A stretch of DNA of 64,000 nucleotides, taken from assembly GCA_026214975.1 (NCBI GenBank), contig CM047817.1:57842246-57906245 (forward strand), written 5' to 3'. This document shows positions 36,572 to 48,105 of the stretch, piece after piece (the first letter of the stretch is position 1; each line of letters begins with the position of its first letter). The notes beneath the pieces were generated by a model that worked only from the letters and a program-made list of their open reading frames with translations, had not been told where the DNA came from and ran no database searches. This DNA comes from Gentiana macrophylla (taxonomy: Eukaryota; Streptophyta; Magnoliopsida; Gentianales; Gentianaceae). The translations under genes were made by a program, and so were the position numbers.

Positions 36572-36788
36572 GGGCGCCCGTTCATGAATATGAGCGCCCG
36601 TCCGACTATCATTTTATGGACGTTCGTCAATATAATGGACGCCCGTCTACAAAAGTTCCTCCAATCTGTATTCAAAAATGCCCTATGGACGGCGCGCAAT
36701 GAATTTGGGACGCCCGTCCGCTTCATGCGGTTACTAGTGAACGCCCGTCCGTAATGATGGACGAGCATCCACTCTGAGCCTATATATA
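36572..36788 (+). promoter_or_regulatory. Putative internal promoter of F upstream of the env-like ORF
   Basis: About eight motif sites, for example GAGCGCCCGTCC (36592), GGACGCCCGTCT (about 36637) and GAACGCCCGTCC (about 36740), with a TATATATA box at 36781-36788 eleven bases after the last site. The arrangement copies the LTR promoter though the surrounding sequence is different. The env-like ATG is 552 bp downstream. Function is inferred. Confidence 0.55.
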
Positions 36789-37339
36789 CCTGTTCTAGGC
36801 GTGAACCCTCATTTCCCTGGGATTTTCAAAAGTGAAACCCGACTTTCCCCCTTCTCCAAACCTAAAATCTTCGTTTCTGAACCAAATTTGGCGATTCTTG
36901 TTGCAAAAGAACGGTCTTTGCACCCTCTTTTCATTTATCCAGTCCATTTCCTCCAACAATCAACGAGATTTGAAGAATCAGTGTTTATTCAGTGCGGCCA
37001 TTTTGACAAAAGTTGGCATTTTGGTGGCCAATCTTGGTGTTTCTGGGTTTCTAATCTGTTCAATCATCATCCTCTCATAGCGTTGGGTAAGTCTATAGCA
37101 ACTTTTCTCGTTTCCATTCAAGTTTTTGTGAGTTCGATCTTCGGCTCGACTCATTTTCTTGAATATGCACTCATACTGTTCTATTTTCTGTTTGTTGCCC
37201 TTTTCTTCCCCGAATTCTGGTTGTGATGATGATGTGGTGCGTTTGTGGTGGTTGTTGGTGGTATGCTTTGTTTGAAATCCCGATTTGGACGATAAACGGG
37301 TAACCATTTGTGTGAATTGTTTGGTTTAGAAGTTTGACA

Positions 37340-38842
37340 ATGGGGCGTGAGAAGGCGGTTGTGAAACGTTATGGTAAAGGGTTAGCTAGGGAGAGCGGTA
37401 AGCGGAAGCGTTTAGAGTTTGATCCCTCCACAATTGTTCCAAACCAAGGTGTTGTCTTCCGAGAGCAACCTCCTAGGGCGTCTCAGCAACGTAGGACTGA
37501 ATTAAGAGATGATTCCCCTTCCGATTCTGAAACTGAGGAAGATGATGAGGTCCCTCTCGTTAGGATGTCTCGAGGCACTCGGGGTGGTGAATCTTCTAGA
37601 GCTGAGGTTGGTACTGAGGATGTCGTTGGGGAGGAGGCTGAAACCGAAGCTACACATGCACCCCCTAAGAAGAAAGCTAAGAATGTTGTCCCTCTTGCTA
37701 TGCCCCGTCGATTCGTAAATCCACGAGCTCATAGTGCCTACACTAAGGATTATGTGACTAGGAGTATGATCTTTGACAGAGAGGTCAAGACACAACAAGT
37801 TGATCCCGCCGTGAAGATGTTAAAGGCTCGGAAATGGGATGAGTTCTTGAAAATTCCTCCTACCCGGTCAATGATTCTATAGTGAGAGAGTTTTATGCGA
37901 ATTGTTCGAGACGGATTTGGATGACGGTTTTGTGATGGTTCGAGGTGTCAAAGTTCCTTTTCCGCCAAGGTGATCAACCGGAAATATAAGTTGCCGGCGT
38001 TTAGCGGCTTGGATTACAAGGAGGAGATCGCTAGGCGGCAACATGAGGAGGTAAGGATCCGATGGAGGAGCTGCGATTGAAAGTTTGTCGGATGTGGCAT
38101 GGGTGTTGAGACCGAATGGTGATAGGAAGGAGTTAATCACCACGACTTGGACTGAGGATTGGCGGGTCTACTGTCGGTTTATCCAGAGTCGGTTGATTCC
38201 TAAGAATAATCTCACACATTTCTATATCAGTGATCTTGGGATGTTGTATGCATTGGTTTTCGGGTTGAATGTTGATGTCGGGCAAGCTTTGTTTGATGAC
38301 ATTTTGGCGAACCGAAGGTATCTACCGGAGTTTGATAGTGCCCCATTTGATACATCGATTATGTTTGGGTCTTTGGGTTCTTTGAGTATACATCGGATCA
38401 CAAGACAAAGAGTTACCCCCCCATTCGTAGAGAGAAAGCTCCGCCTGCGGGTGAGTCTGCGGCAGCCCCACCTCCGGTACCTCCTGTCCCTACCATTTCT
38501 CCATCAATGCGGATGCGGCTCAACATGGCCCACAGTTTTAGGCAGTGGATGCTTGATCGTGGAACATCTGAAACAACCTTGTCACCTTACTTCGGTGTGT
38601 CTTTGGAGGGTAGATCGCCGAGGATGAGCGGATTTATGGCCCGCAACTTGATGGATTATAGTTTCGATGACGACATAGAGCAGGCGATTGCAGCTGTGAT
38701 TCGAGAGTCATCTGACGATGAGGAGGATGAGCCCCCGGTAGACCCTGCTACTACTTCTACTACACAGCCGGGACCTTCTTCGACTACTGCTGCTGCTAAT
38801 CCTCCGTCTGATGATCCGATCCCTCCGCCCGAGCAATCTTGA
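37340..38842 (+). pseudogene. F env-like / plant-transposon-type ORF, broken
   Basis: ATG at 37340 (MGREKAVVKRYGKGLARE). A basic N-terminus with a nuclear-localisation-like KKKAK (about 37670) and an acidic stretch (SETEEDDEV) leads to VNPRAHSAYTKDYVTRSMIF. The frame is lost at 37880. Related sequence continues in other frames at 38085-38440 (GDRKELITTTWTEDWRVYCR, FIQSRLIPKNNLTHFYISDL) and at 38507-38842 with a Ser/Thr/Pro tail. The position matches the third ORF of Athila elements. I see no signal peptide or membrane helix, so an envelope role is not supported by sequence. Confidence 0.72.
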
Positions 38843-40408
38843 GATTTTTATGCATTTTCTGCTTGTTGTATTTCTTACTTTTCTCCACATTCGATCTGGT
38901 TGTACGATGACTTTGACTACTTTAATTTTGATGCTTTCATGATTTCTGTACCTTCTACTTTTCTCGCTACTGTCATTTATCGTAGGCGTGATTTTATTTG
39001 CTGAAATCATGTAAGCTGTCTAGCATTCCGTGCTTAGGTTTGAACTTGGTTGCCATTATGATGATTTTTGGAGGACGCTTATTGTTATATTATTCTATTC
39101 CGTTTCACTTTATTATTATGTTATTATACCCCGTTTTTTTTCCCCCGAGATTCTGTTGTTTTGTCGAGTGTTGCGAGATCTAGTTTTTGTCGAGCTCTCG
39201 GTTGAGTTCGGTTTGGGCGCGTTTTCCGACGCTTTTGCGGCGTTTTTCTTTCATGCTCCGGCCTGACCAACATCTCGGTTTTCTACGCGCATACAGCTGA
39301 GTTTCTTATCCTTTTACTTTCTGCACAACATGAGGACATGTTGCATTTTTAAGTGTGGGGATGGGATAGTTCGATTTGTACTATCGCGTATCGTTTGTTT
39401 AATACGTTAGATTGTTTTTTATGCAAAATGAGCGTAATTTTTCGAAATTTTCCGACACTTTTGTTTTTGTTTTGTCCCGAGTAGGCAATTCAATTTGAAG
39501 TTCGTTGTTTTTATAGTCATCTATGCGATATTTCATGTACTTGATAAGTTAGTTGCTTCACCTGACACTATTTTTCACGAGCCATAGTTAATGATGAGCT
39601 ACTTTTATAAAGTTATACCCCATTTTGGATTAGTAGTTTTAGATTATCTCATAAGTCATGTGCTTAGTGCTACGTATATATCGTGGGACTTATGATAGTT
39701 TGTATTTAGTTCCGTAGTATGTTATACTGTGAATATCTAGAAGTTTGAATGTGATAAGTAACACGGGGCTAATGTCAAATAAAAGGATAAGTTAATAGTT
39801 GATTAAAAAGGGTGTGTCAAAGCTAGTCGATGATTTGAGTGAGGTAGGGTATACCACGTATGTCCGATTCCACCATGATGACCAAGAGCTCACGGCGATT
39901 AGAAAAAGCGCCTTATGATTGGAGTACGGTAGGGGATTATCTCGAAATGTCCTATTCTGCTATGAGGGCAATAGCTTCTTCTAATGTGTGTTCAAAAAAG
40001 TGAATGAATTCAATCAACTTAAGATATGTTATGAAATGAATAAGGCTTAGTTTTCGTTAATCTTATCCCCAGTATAAACTGATGGATATGCTGTAGGGAT
40101 TATCCTCTGAGTATTTCAGAAGGGTCCTAGGTATATTCGATCATTCTTTTCGGGATATGTCACGTTTGTAGGGTACATCTTATGAGTGTCATTTATTACT
40201 ATTCTACGAGGGGGTATTAGCTAGTTTTGCTTTGAGTTATTCAAGTTTGGTTTTAGTGGAAGTTTCCTATGGCTATGCACTTACACGATGGTGAACACCT
40301 AAGTTATTGAATATATGTTATATTTGTCTAGATGCCTGTTTTCCTTTCTCGAGCCTAATTTTTCGTTTTGTTTTGCTCGGGACGAGCAAAGTCTAAGTGT
40401 GGGGGAGT
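38843..40408 (+). other. F 3' untranslated region with polypurine tracts
   Basis: About 1.55 kb without a gene. A PPT-like AAGTGTGGGGATGGGA starts at 39351 and the terminal tract AAGTGTGGGGGAG (40394-40407) abuts the 3' LTR. The two share AAGTGTGGGG. The interval between them is T-rich. Confidence 0.75.
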
Positions 40409-41948
40409 TGTTAAGGGTGAAAATCTATGAATTATAAGGATATATTTTACGATGTTTCCCCTCTATATTGTGTAATTTGCATAATAATTGGTCTTTATAT
40501 TGAAATATTGAGCAAACGATATTTTTATAGACTTAATCGCAATATTGATATGTTTATGTGATTTTATGGTTGAAATATAATTATTTGAATACTATTACAG
40601 TTTGCGATGTTTTCCATGTGTTATAGGTATGTTTATTGTGCTCAAATGATGATTTAAAGAAATTAAAAGTCGAGCTAAGTTGATTGAAGAAAGAGATAAT
40701 GATGATTTGGAAGGAAGGAAAGAGATAAGTATGCAAGAATCCCATTCAAGGCAGCATGAACGTTCGTCCATGAAGCGTCCATACTGAACGAGCGTCCGGC
40801 AATTCGGACGTTCGTCCATGAAAGCGATTTTGATACATAGAGTTTGAACGGAAGCTGGACGAGCGTCTGAGGGGAGTTCAAGAATGTCGGACGAGCGGCC
40901 ATTATAGTGAACGCTCGTCCATCCGACCGACTTAGAGAAACCGACTTTGGAGGCTATAAATACCCGCCTGTTTTCACACATTGGAGATACCAATTGACAA
41001 TCTTCGAACCCTAAACCCTAGGGGCGGCTATAGGCTGCGTTTTTACTCAGTTTTTACCAGTTTTTATGTTCTTCAATTCCTAGATAAAATTAGTTTAATT
41101 TATGCAATTTACTTCAACAATTCGAGCTATTCAAGGATGCTAAGAGGCTAGGCTTCAATCAAACGAGCATCGTGAAGCCATCCAACTTTCATTAATTTTG
41201 ATTCTTCGGTTATATTGTAAGTTTTTAATCAAGTTGTTTCCTTTATCATGTCTTATGTTGATTAATTGCATTTATATCGAAAGATGTGCATGTATGATGT
41301 TTTATATTTGATGAAAGTCTTTATAAACATTAGATCACCATGATTTAGGAATAGATCTTTGATCTATGTCAAACGAAAGTTGATAGGTTGAATATCTAGG
41401 TTAAAACGTTAAAGTTTGCATCTTTGTTTATGTTATGACGCGTTAATTTCCATAAATCGAAAGATAGAAATTAATAGGCGAATCATCTACGAAAGTAGGA
41501 TTCATACCTTTGATAAGATGAATCACAACTTGATAGAAACTGCAATATAATCGGGATGAGATATTAGTGTTTGTTGGATAGGTGGATCAATACTCGTTTG
41601 TCCGTTTTAAATTTGATTTAACCCTTGAAACTTGAACTGTTTAGTTAGTCTATTCCCTATTGCACCTTTAGATTAATTTGTTCGCAACCAAACCTTCCTA
41701 GCTTTGGATTTTCGTCCTCTGTCTAGTTTATTTTCAGCATATATGTGTAGTTCAGTTTTGTTTTACTCGCGGTTTAGTTTAGTTTTTCGTGACATAGTTT
41801 AGTTAGACAAAAACTAGGAACCACAATCGTCTAGTTCCCCGTAGGATCGACCCGGCATTAACCACTAGTACTACGATCCTTATACTTGGGGTTAACCGGA
41901 TTATAAATTTATTACTTGTTTGTTTTGCATAGATAAAATCCGTAGACA
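40409..41948 (+). repeat. F 3' LTR (1540 bp)
   Basis: Same length as the 5' LTR. I find seven substitutions and no indels by direct comparison, including T/C at 25923/40517 and G/T at 26244/40838. The TATA box is at 40955-40962. It ends CCGTAGACA before TSD AAGAA. Confidence 0.96.
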
Positions 41949-41953
41949 AAGAA

Positions 41954-42814
41954 CAATTAAGAGCAAGGGACAGGGAAAGAAGAATCAGACAGGAGGCTGA
42001 AGAGCAGCAAAGAAAGGCCAGAGAAGAAAGATAAAAGGCCTCAAATAAACCATGCATAGGATTTCCCCATCCTATTCAAAGAAGGGATAGAGATAGATCA
42101 GGTGGACAACAAAGACATGGACAGCATAGACCTGGATCAAATCAACAAAGGAGATCAACAAAAGATCATAGAACTAGCACTAGCAGAGAGAAAAGAAGTT
42201 TCCCAACTCACAGAAACATGCAAGAATATGAGGCTGAAATCCTAGATCATGTGAGAGAATTTTTCAGAGTTCAGGAAGGACTATATCCAAATCAAACACA
42301 AGATGAAGCTTGGGCAGGCTGGCTAAGCTACCAGGATGAACAGAGGAGAGTTGACATGGCCAAAATATACAATGACATTAAAAGGCAACATGCCTCTCTC
42401 CAGCAAAGTGGTGGAACTAGCAGACCAAGTTCAGCAATACCACTTTCTGCAAAAGGACCGGAAGACTTAACAACTGAGCAACAAGAAGACTTCAACTATA
42501 TGGCAAAATTCCTCAGCCCTATGGGGAGAATGAATAAACAAGACCAATGGGGTCTGTACAAAAATCTCAAGTTTGCTGACTCACACATAGCAGAAGCTAG
42601 GGATAGACTTGAAAAGTATTTTGGGGAGCCCAGGGCAAATGAAAGTATGCCTGACTTTAACAGAGTATTTTCCAATAGAGTATTCCAAGGAGTATCTGAA
42701 TACACTGCTATGGCATACTTGAAGTGGAAGTTTCCTGAGATTGATTGGAAAGATGTGGAAGAAGTCCAAACCATAAAGTTCATAAGGTACAAGGCTGAAT
42801 TAAGCAAAATGTAG
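41954..42814 (+). pseudogene. B extra 3' ORF, second part
   Basis: Continues in the same frame as the part before F (EEQ into LRARDRERRIRQEAEEQQ), so F cut one gene. The first section is very rich in Arg, Glu and Gln and has one TAA near 42032. From ATG 42218 (MQEYEAEILDHVREFF) the frame is open to the TAG at 42812, ending in FIRYKAELSKM. No domain is recognised. About 145 bp of non-coding sequence separates it from the 3' LTR. Confidence 0.68.
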
Positions 42815-42943
42815 TTGTAACACTTGCATAATTTTGAACTTTCTACCCTTAAATGGATGAATAAATTTTTTTACTTTTATTCTTTTAATTATTATGAAAA
42901 TTTTGGCATACTTATGTTCAGGCTTTTGAGGGTTTTGGCATCA

Positions 42944-42959
42944 TAAAAAATGGGGAAAT
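42944..42959 (+). other. B polypurine tract
   Basis: AAAAAATGGGGAAAT directly upstream of the 3' LTR start. It is an imperfect tract with one T. Confidence 0.6.
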
Positions 42960-44003
42960 TGTTATGAATATTTTATTATGTTTTGATGATGGCCATGCTA
43001 GCTATTATAGCAAGCCTGAAATAAGTTAGAATTCACTGTATAAGTCTTTACTTAGAGTCTGACATGTTGTATAAGTTGAGTCAGACAAGTATTGTACTAG
43101 TTGGTAGGACGGCATAGTAAAACCATATTGTCGGCAGAATGAAGCAAGCCAAGTACCAGCAGAGAAGCAATGAAGTCATTATGGTCTGACTTATAACCAA
43201 GGAAGTCTGTGATGACCTTGGATAAGTCTAAGTTATGTTTTTAGTGATGAAACTTAATGTTTAAATATGTTGTACACTGATCTCACCCAAATAAAGGATT
43301 AGTGAAGTACAAGGATTCTCCTTAAACTGAAGAATGAAGGAAACAGTGAATCGGCACTAACTTTCGGCTGAGTGAAGACAAAGCAGTGAAGGAAGATCTA
43401 AGTGGCAAAGTCAGATGGATCACTTGACCGTTCAAAGAATGGCTGATTAAACCTTACATAGTTAGATTATTGAAATATGAAGAAGATAGAGAAGATCAAG
43501 CATTAAATGCACAATCAATAGAGGATCAATCAAGGACGGATTTTCTGATAAACGTTTGAAGAAAAATCTGATAACTGAAATCAAGGAGAATATAATTAAG
43601 GCTGAATCAAGAATAAAATCAAGGATTATTCCCCTCATTATTATAGCCAATGGACAGAAATTCAAATAAATGATAATCAAGGCTATAAATAGAAGGCATT
43701 GACATAAAAAATTAAAGTGAGCAAGAACGAAAAATCTGAGTAAAAACTCTGTCAAAGTGAAAAGCCTTATATCTGTGTTAAAAAGAAATATCTTGTGATC
43801 AACTCAAAACTGAGTGCTACAATTCAAACATCAAGCATTCAGATTGATCAACAAGTTTGTGAATTCAATTCACATCAATCAAGCAACTGACTCAGAGCCA
43901 TCTGAGAAGGAGTTGAGTTTGTGATAGCTGCTGAAGGATTTGATCCCAAAGAGCAGTGAAAGAGACTAAGTCACTTAAGCTGTTGTAGTCAAGGAGTGAT
44001 AGT
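42960..44003 (+). repeat. B 3' LTR, first part
   Basis: Starts TGTTATGAATATT and matches 7775-8820 of the 5' LTR, including TATAAATA at 43684-43691. It is broken after GTGATAGT by element D. TSD ATAGT is at 43999-44003. Confidence 0.93.
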
Positions 44004-45757
44004 TGAAGGATGCAGGTTCTTAGATCTAAACGAATTAGATCTACGCGCAGCGGATGGATCACGATTTATATATCAAAACACATAATTAAAGGACTTAAAC
44101 TTCTACAAGGGGGTTAAGATCATGTTACCGATAGTAGGAAGAGAAGCCAAGATCTTCCGATGTGTTCTCCAAACGGCGGTTGGTGGACACCCTTCTTGAT
44201 ATGAGAACCTCCTTGATATGCTTCCAAGAAAAACTCCAAGTTTTTCTCCAACCGGGTGGAGCTAAGGATCGAACTCCTTAGCCTTTTTTCTCTATAAATT
44301 TCGTGGCCCTCTCTTCACCTAGGGCTCGGGGAGAACTCTCTTTTTATAGGCAAAATCCAAGAGAGAAAACCTATACCCAATCGGTTTAACAAAATAAAAG
44401 AGATAATTCTAATTATTATTATCCAATAAAAATAAGAGATAATTACAATCTTATAATAAGAAAATATAATTATCTTTATAGTTAAGAGATAAATAATAAA
44501 TAAATTATTTTCTTTTATTTATCCAATTAATTATTTAACAAATAAATAACTAATTACACAATATGTCATTATCCAGGAAAACTAATTTCTTGGAAAATCC
44601 AAGACATATTGGCGCCACACTAAGCCCACCAGGCCCACAGAAAATGTCTTTTCTGTGTATTATATTATTTAAATTAACTAAATAATATTCATGCATATCA
44701 ATTAATTAGCCCATCCAATTAATTATCACTGAGCCCCAAATAACAAGATTATTAGTCCGAATTACGAAGCCACATCGGGGACCATGGACCTATAACCGTA
44801 GCTCAATAATTAATTATTCATCAAATGAGAATATAATTATTAATTCCGAATTACGCCACCATAAACCCGAAATCGAACTCTACCGATTATAGATGTATAC
44901 TTATACTCAACTCATAGAGTGAATAAGTGTCCATTGATATAATCACTACATACGGATTATCCCTCCATAGACTGTCCATTCTGGTGGGAAGTCTCCGTGA
45001 ACCCGACTTTCGAAATATCTTATCCTTATTTACCATCAACCCCACGATGATCAATTAGTTCACATATCGACTAGTGATCAATTAGTCTAATATGAACTCC
45101 CGGGATCGATCACTTTCTTAGGGCTAACAAATAAGGGGACTGTCTCTCTACTTCCCGCGGGAAGGAATGGATTCCATGTCTGTGAAAATCAGAACTACTC
45201 ACTCATCAGGAGATAGTGCCAATGAGAAGAGGCTTGGAACACATATTTAAGTGGACCGTAACTAACACATCAAATACTACCCGAGACAAGCAAAGCACCA
45301 CGTGATCACCTCGGGATTAAGGTTGATCCATATATGATCATCTAATGATTTAATAAGATTCCTCGATTACGGAATTATATCGAGAAATTGATTAAATCGG
45401 TCGATCTATATGAATGCCATCATATATAAATGCCCCACGTAGGTACCTCTCACCGACAGTCCGGATAAGACTATCACACCCTAAGGTGTTAGAGGCGCAT
45501 TATTGGTGTTTTAATCAAGAGACCCTAAACTCGATTAAGTTCACCACGGACTAACAGATTTAAGCATATCTCCACTAACTCAATCCTCACGTGTAATCCA
45601 TACACCGAGAGTTAAGTGGTTACATCTGAGATATACTTAGGGTTTGCAGCAGTGTATTACTTTACAAGCACAAAGCAAGTAACTAAGGTGAGATAAATTC
45701 TGTCATCCATTATTAAAAACAATTACACAAATTGTCTTTCGGGCACTACACCTAACA
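44004..45757 (-). repeat. D 3' LTR (1754 bp)
   Basis: The plus-strand left end is TGAAGGATGCAGGTTC and the right end is CACCTAACA. It pairs with 60146-61881. A minus-strand TATA-like CTATAAAAAG lies near 44340. Confidence 0.92.
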
Positions 45758-48105
45758 ATCTCCCACTTGCACGAAATGACAAGCAACGATTGTTTTTAGA
45801 GCACACCCTTTCTCATCTTATTCACAACACTCTCCCACTTGATCTAAAAGCATATGAGACATATCCATCAATGTTGTACCCTCCAAGCACTCGACTTGGT
45901 ACACTGATTAGTTAGGTTGTCGACTCGAGACGATCTTTAAGATTGAAACGTTGCCGGTCCTTCCAATCAGGTGGTACTCTCTCTCAATATGCTTTTGACT
46001 TCTTATGACTGAGAATATCCTTCTAAGCTATCTCTTCACTGTTTTCACAATGAAGTGATATCGGCTTATCAGACCGGGAATTTCTCCCAGACCAAAAAGG
46101 AAATTCTAAGCACTATGAGTAAACGCTGAGCCCGAGATCAACTTAATGATCATCCTTAATCTGACTACAAGTAAGAGTCAGTGTAGTCAACCATATTCAA
46201 GTTTGCACTTGAATATACAAGCATATGGTTCCTCGTTATCTAAAGATACTTGAGGACGTACTAAACCACTACTTATCGCTCGAATCCAAGATTCGATTAC
46301 TATTGACTTGTGATAACCTGACTTGCCATTATCCAAGAGAGACTCTATCCCATTTTCTCTTTATCCGAAGATTTAGAGAATCATTCCTGAGAGGTAGGGT
46401 AGGACTACTCTCGATGAATGTTGCATACGTATATGCATGATTGTCTTATTCAATAAGATAGGTGGGATAGCCAATGACTCATTCTCGTGAATTTGACCGA
46501 ATCGATTCTTAGAATATAGTCCATTCTCTCATCCAGAGAATGCAGGCACCTGTCGATTTCCGACTTGAGATAGCACACACATGTTGTTTCCAATCTGTTT
46601 GATGTTATCATTCTGAACACTAATACTACTATTTTACCAATATTGATACCCGATCTACAAAAGACTTATCAATATTACAGGTCAAGTCCACATATTTTAA
46701 AACATGCGACTTTTAATGACCGAGAGGTTCTCTTATATCCACAAAGGACATATGTCCCGGCAAATCAACTTTGCCATTTGTTCTAACCAAGACCATTCGT
46801 TCCGAATGAATCCAGACTGCTTTTCACGGCAAGAAAGTCTCGGGGAATCACCCCTATTTTACGCTTTCTAACGAAATCTAGCAAGGCCGAGTGGTGAGAG
46901 AGTTCAAGGTCCAGTTAACTCTCTCCTTTTTTGGGAATTACCCTAGACCACTCGACTTTATCTTTGAAAGTTAAACTTTCCTATTCATTCGACTCTTTTA
47001 GCGTAGATCCAATTACTCCCACTGGGCCTGAGACACTCAGGTGGTTCTACAAGAGGCTGAACAGAACTGGAGTACCAAAACTCCATTCACAGGGTTAAGG
47101 CTTTCAAACCAACCTCTATTATCAGAATCCTATACATCCCACAAAGAGCCACAGGTTATCAATCACCTCAGCAGACTATAAAGTCCACACAACCATAATG
47201 GGTCAATGGTTAAACCATACTCCCACTGCGTTCTGGGTGGATTGACATTCTGATCTAGTAGTATTTATCAGTGTAATCACCAACAACCGATGTTGGACGT
47301 GGTCTGATTAAATCAGATAGTAACTTCCTTGAGTAACCGTACTCCAAGGTCTATGTTTGTTATCTATGTATTCTTTCAGAAAGGGTGTGACAGTCCAACC
47401 GTCACTTTCTGATCTCAAGAATCTTATAACCAACCTTCACTCGTCATATTAAGATATTTCACGAATAGTTATATTCTGTGCGTGTGTGCAAAATCTCCAG
47501 TCCTACCTTCAAGAACTAAGTGCTAAATGCCTACATTTACGGAAATGGTGTGAACCGAAGTCACTCCTTATCTATAAATTCACTAGCATCTTCTAGGCAG
47601 ACTTCCCGGTTTACATAATAATGTTAACCGTTATTTTGCAACCAATTATCTTAATCGAGTTTAGCAGTGTATTGTAGCACATCAATAACTATATAGGGCA
47701 AGTCTATGGTTTCTTCCTCAGTGAGAAACATTCCACTAGGAGGCAGGCTGAGCATCAGTCCCAAGACTATGCTATAGCCTATTTATGAGCATGGAATACT
47801 TTATTCTCTACTAAAATCAGAGACTCCTCCTCGTATTCTTTTGATAAACTAAATCGCGTTTCGAGTAGTTATCAGACAAAATGTCACCACTCAAAAACTC
47901 CCACTAGCTCGTGTCTCTCACTAGACCCCGAAGGTCATGATGAACAAGCTATGTTACCCCTTCAAATCTATTACCCTCTCCCGATTGAAAGGAAACTTAG
48001 TCATTGTTCCTTTGAGATAGTGTTCTTAGACTGGGAGATAGGAATCACCCTTAGCCAGTCGTCAGGTCTTATCTCTAGGATATATGCACTAATTAATAGA
48101 TATTG
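45758..48105 (-). pseudogene. D interior, PPT side: decayed Copia RT and RNase H
   Basis: The tract GCAAGTGGGAGAT-like complement is at 45758-45771. Further in, short minus-strand matches recur: QKHIEREYHLIGRTGN near 45990, and MQHSSRVVLPYLSGMIL followed by a stop near 46400. They line up with remnants in C and E and share the break after GMIL (GMTL in C). Compared with E, D lacks about 100 bp near 46110. The interior ends at 48105, where E inserted (TSD TATTG). Confidence 0.55.

Larger units (their letters stand above)
25815..41948 (+). mobile_element. Element F: Athila-like Ty3/gypsy element
   Basis: LTRs of 1540 bp each flank a tRNA-Asp primer site, gag, protease, RT, RNase H, integrase and a separate env-like ORF far downstream. 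That layout is diagnostic of the Athila lineage. TSD AAGAA is at 25810-25814 and 41949-41953, inside the extra ORF of B. I count only seven substitutions and no indel between the two LTRs, so insertion was recent. Gag, pol and the env-like ORF nevertheless all carry stops or frameshifts. Solo LTR G interrupts the protease. Confidence 0.93.
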
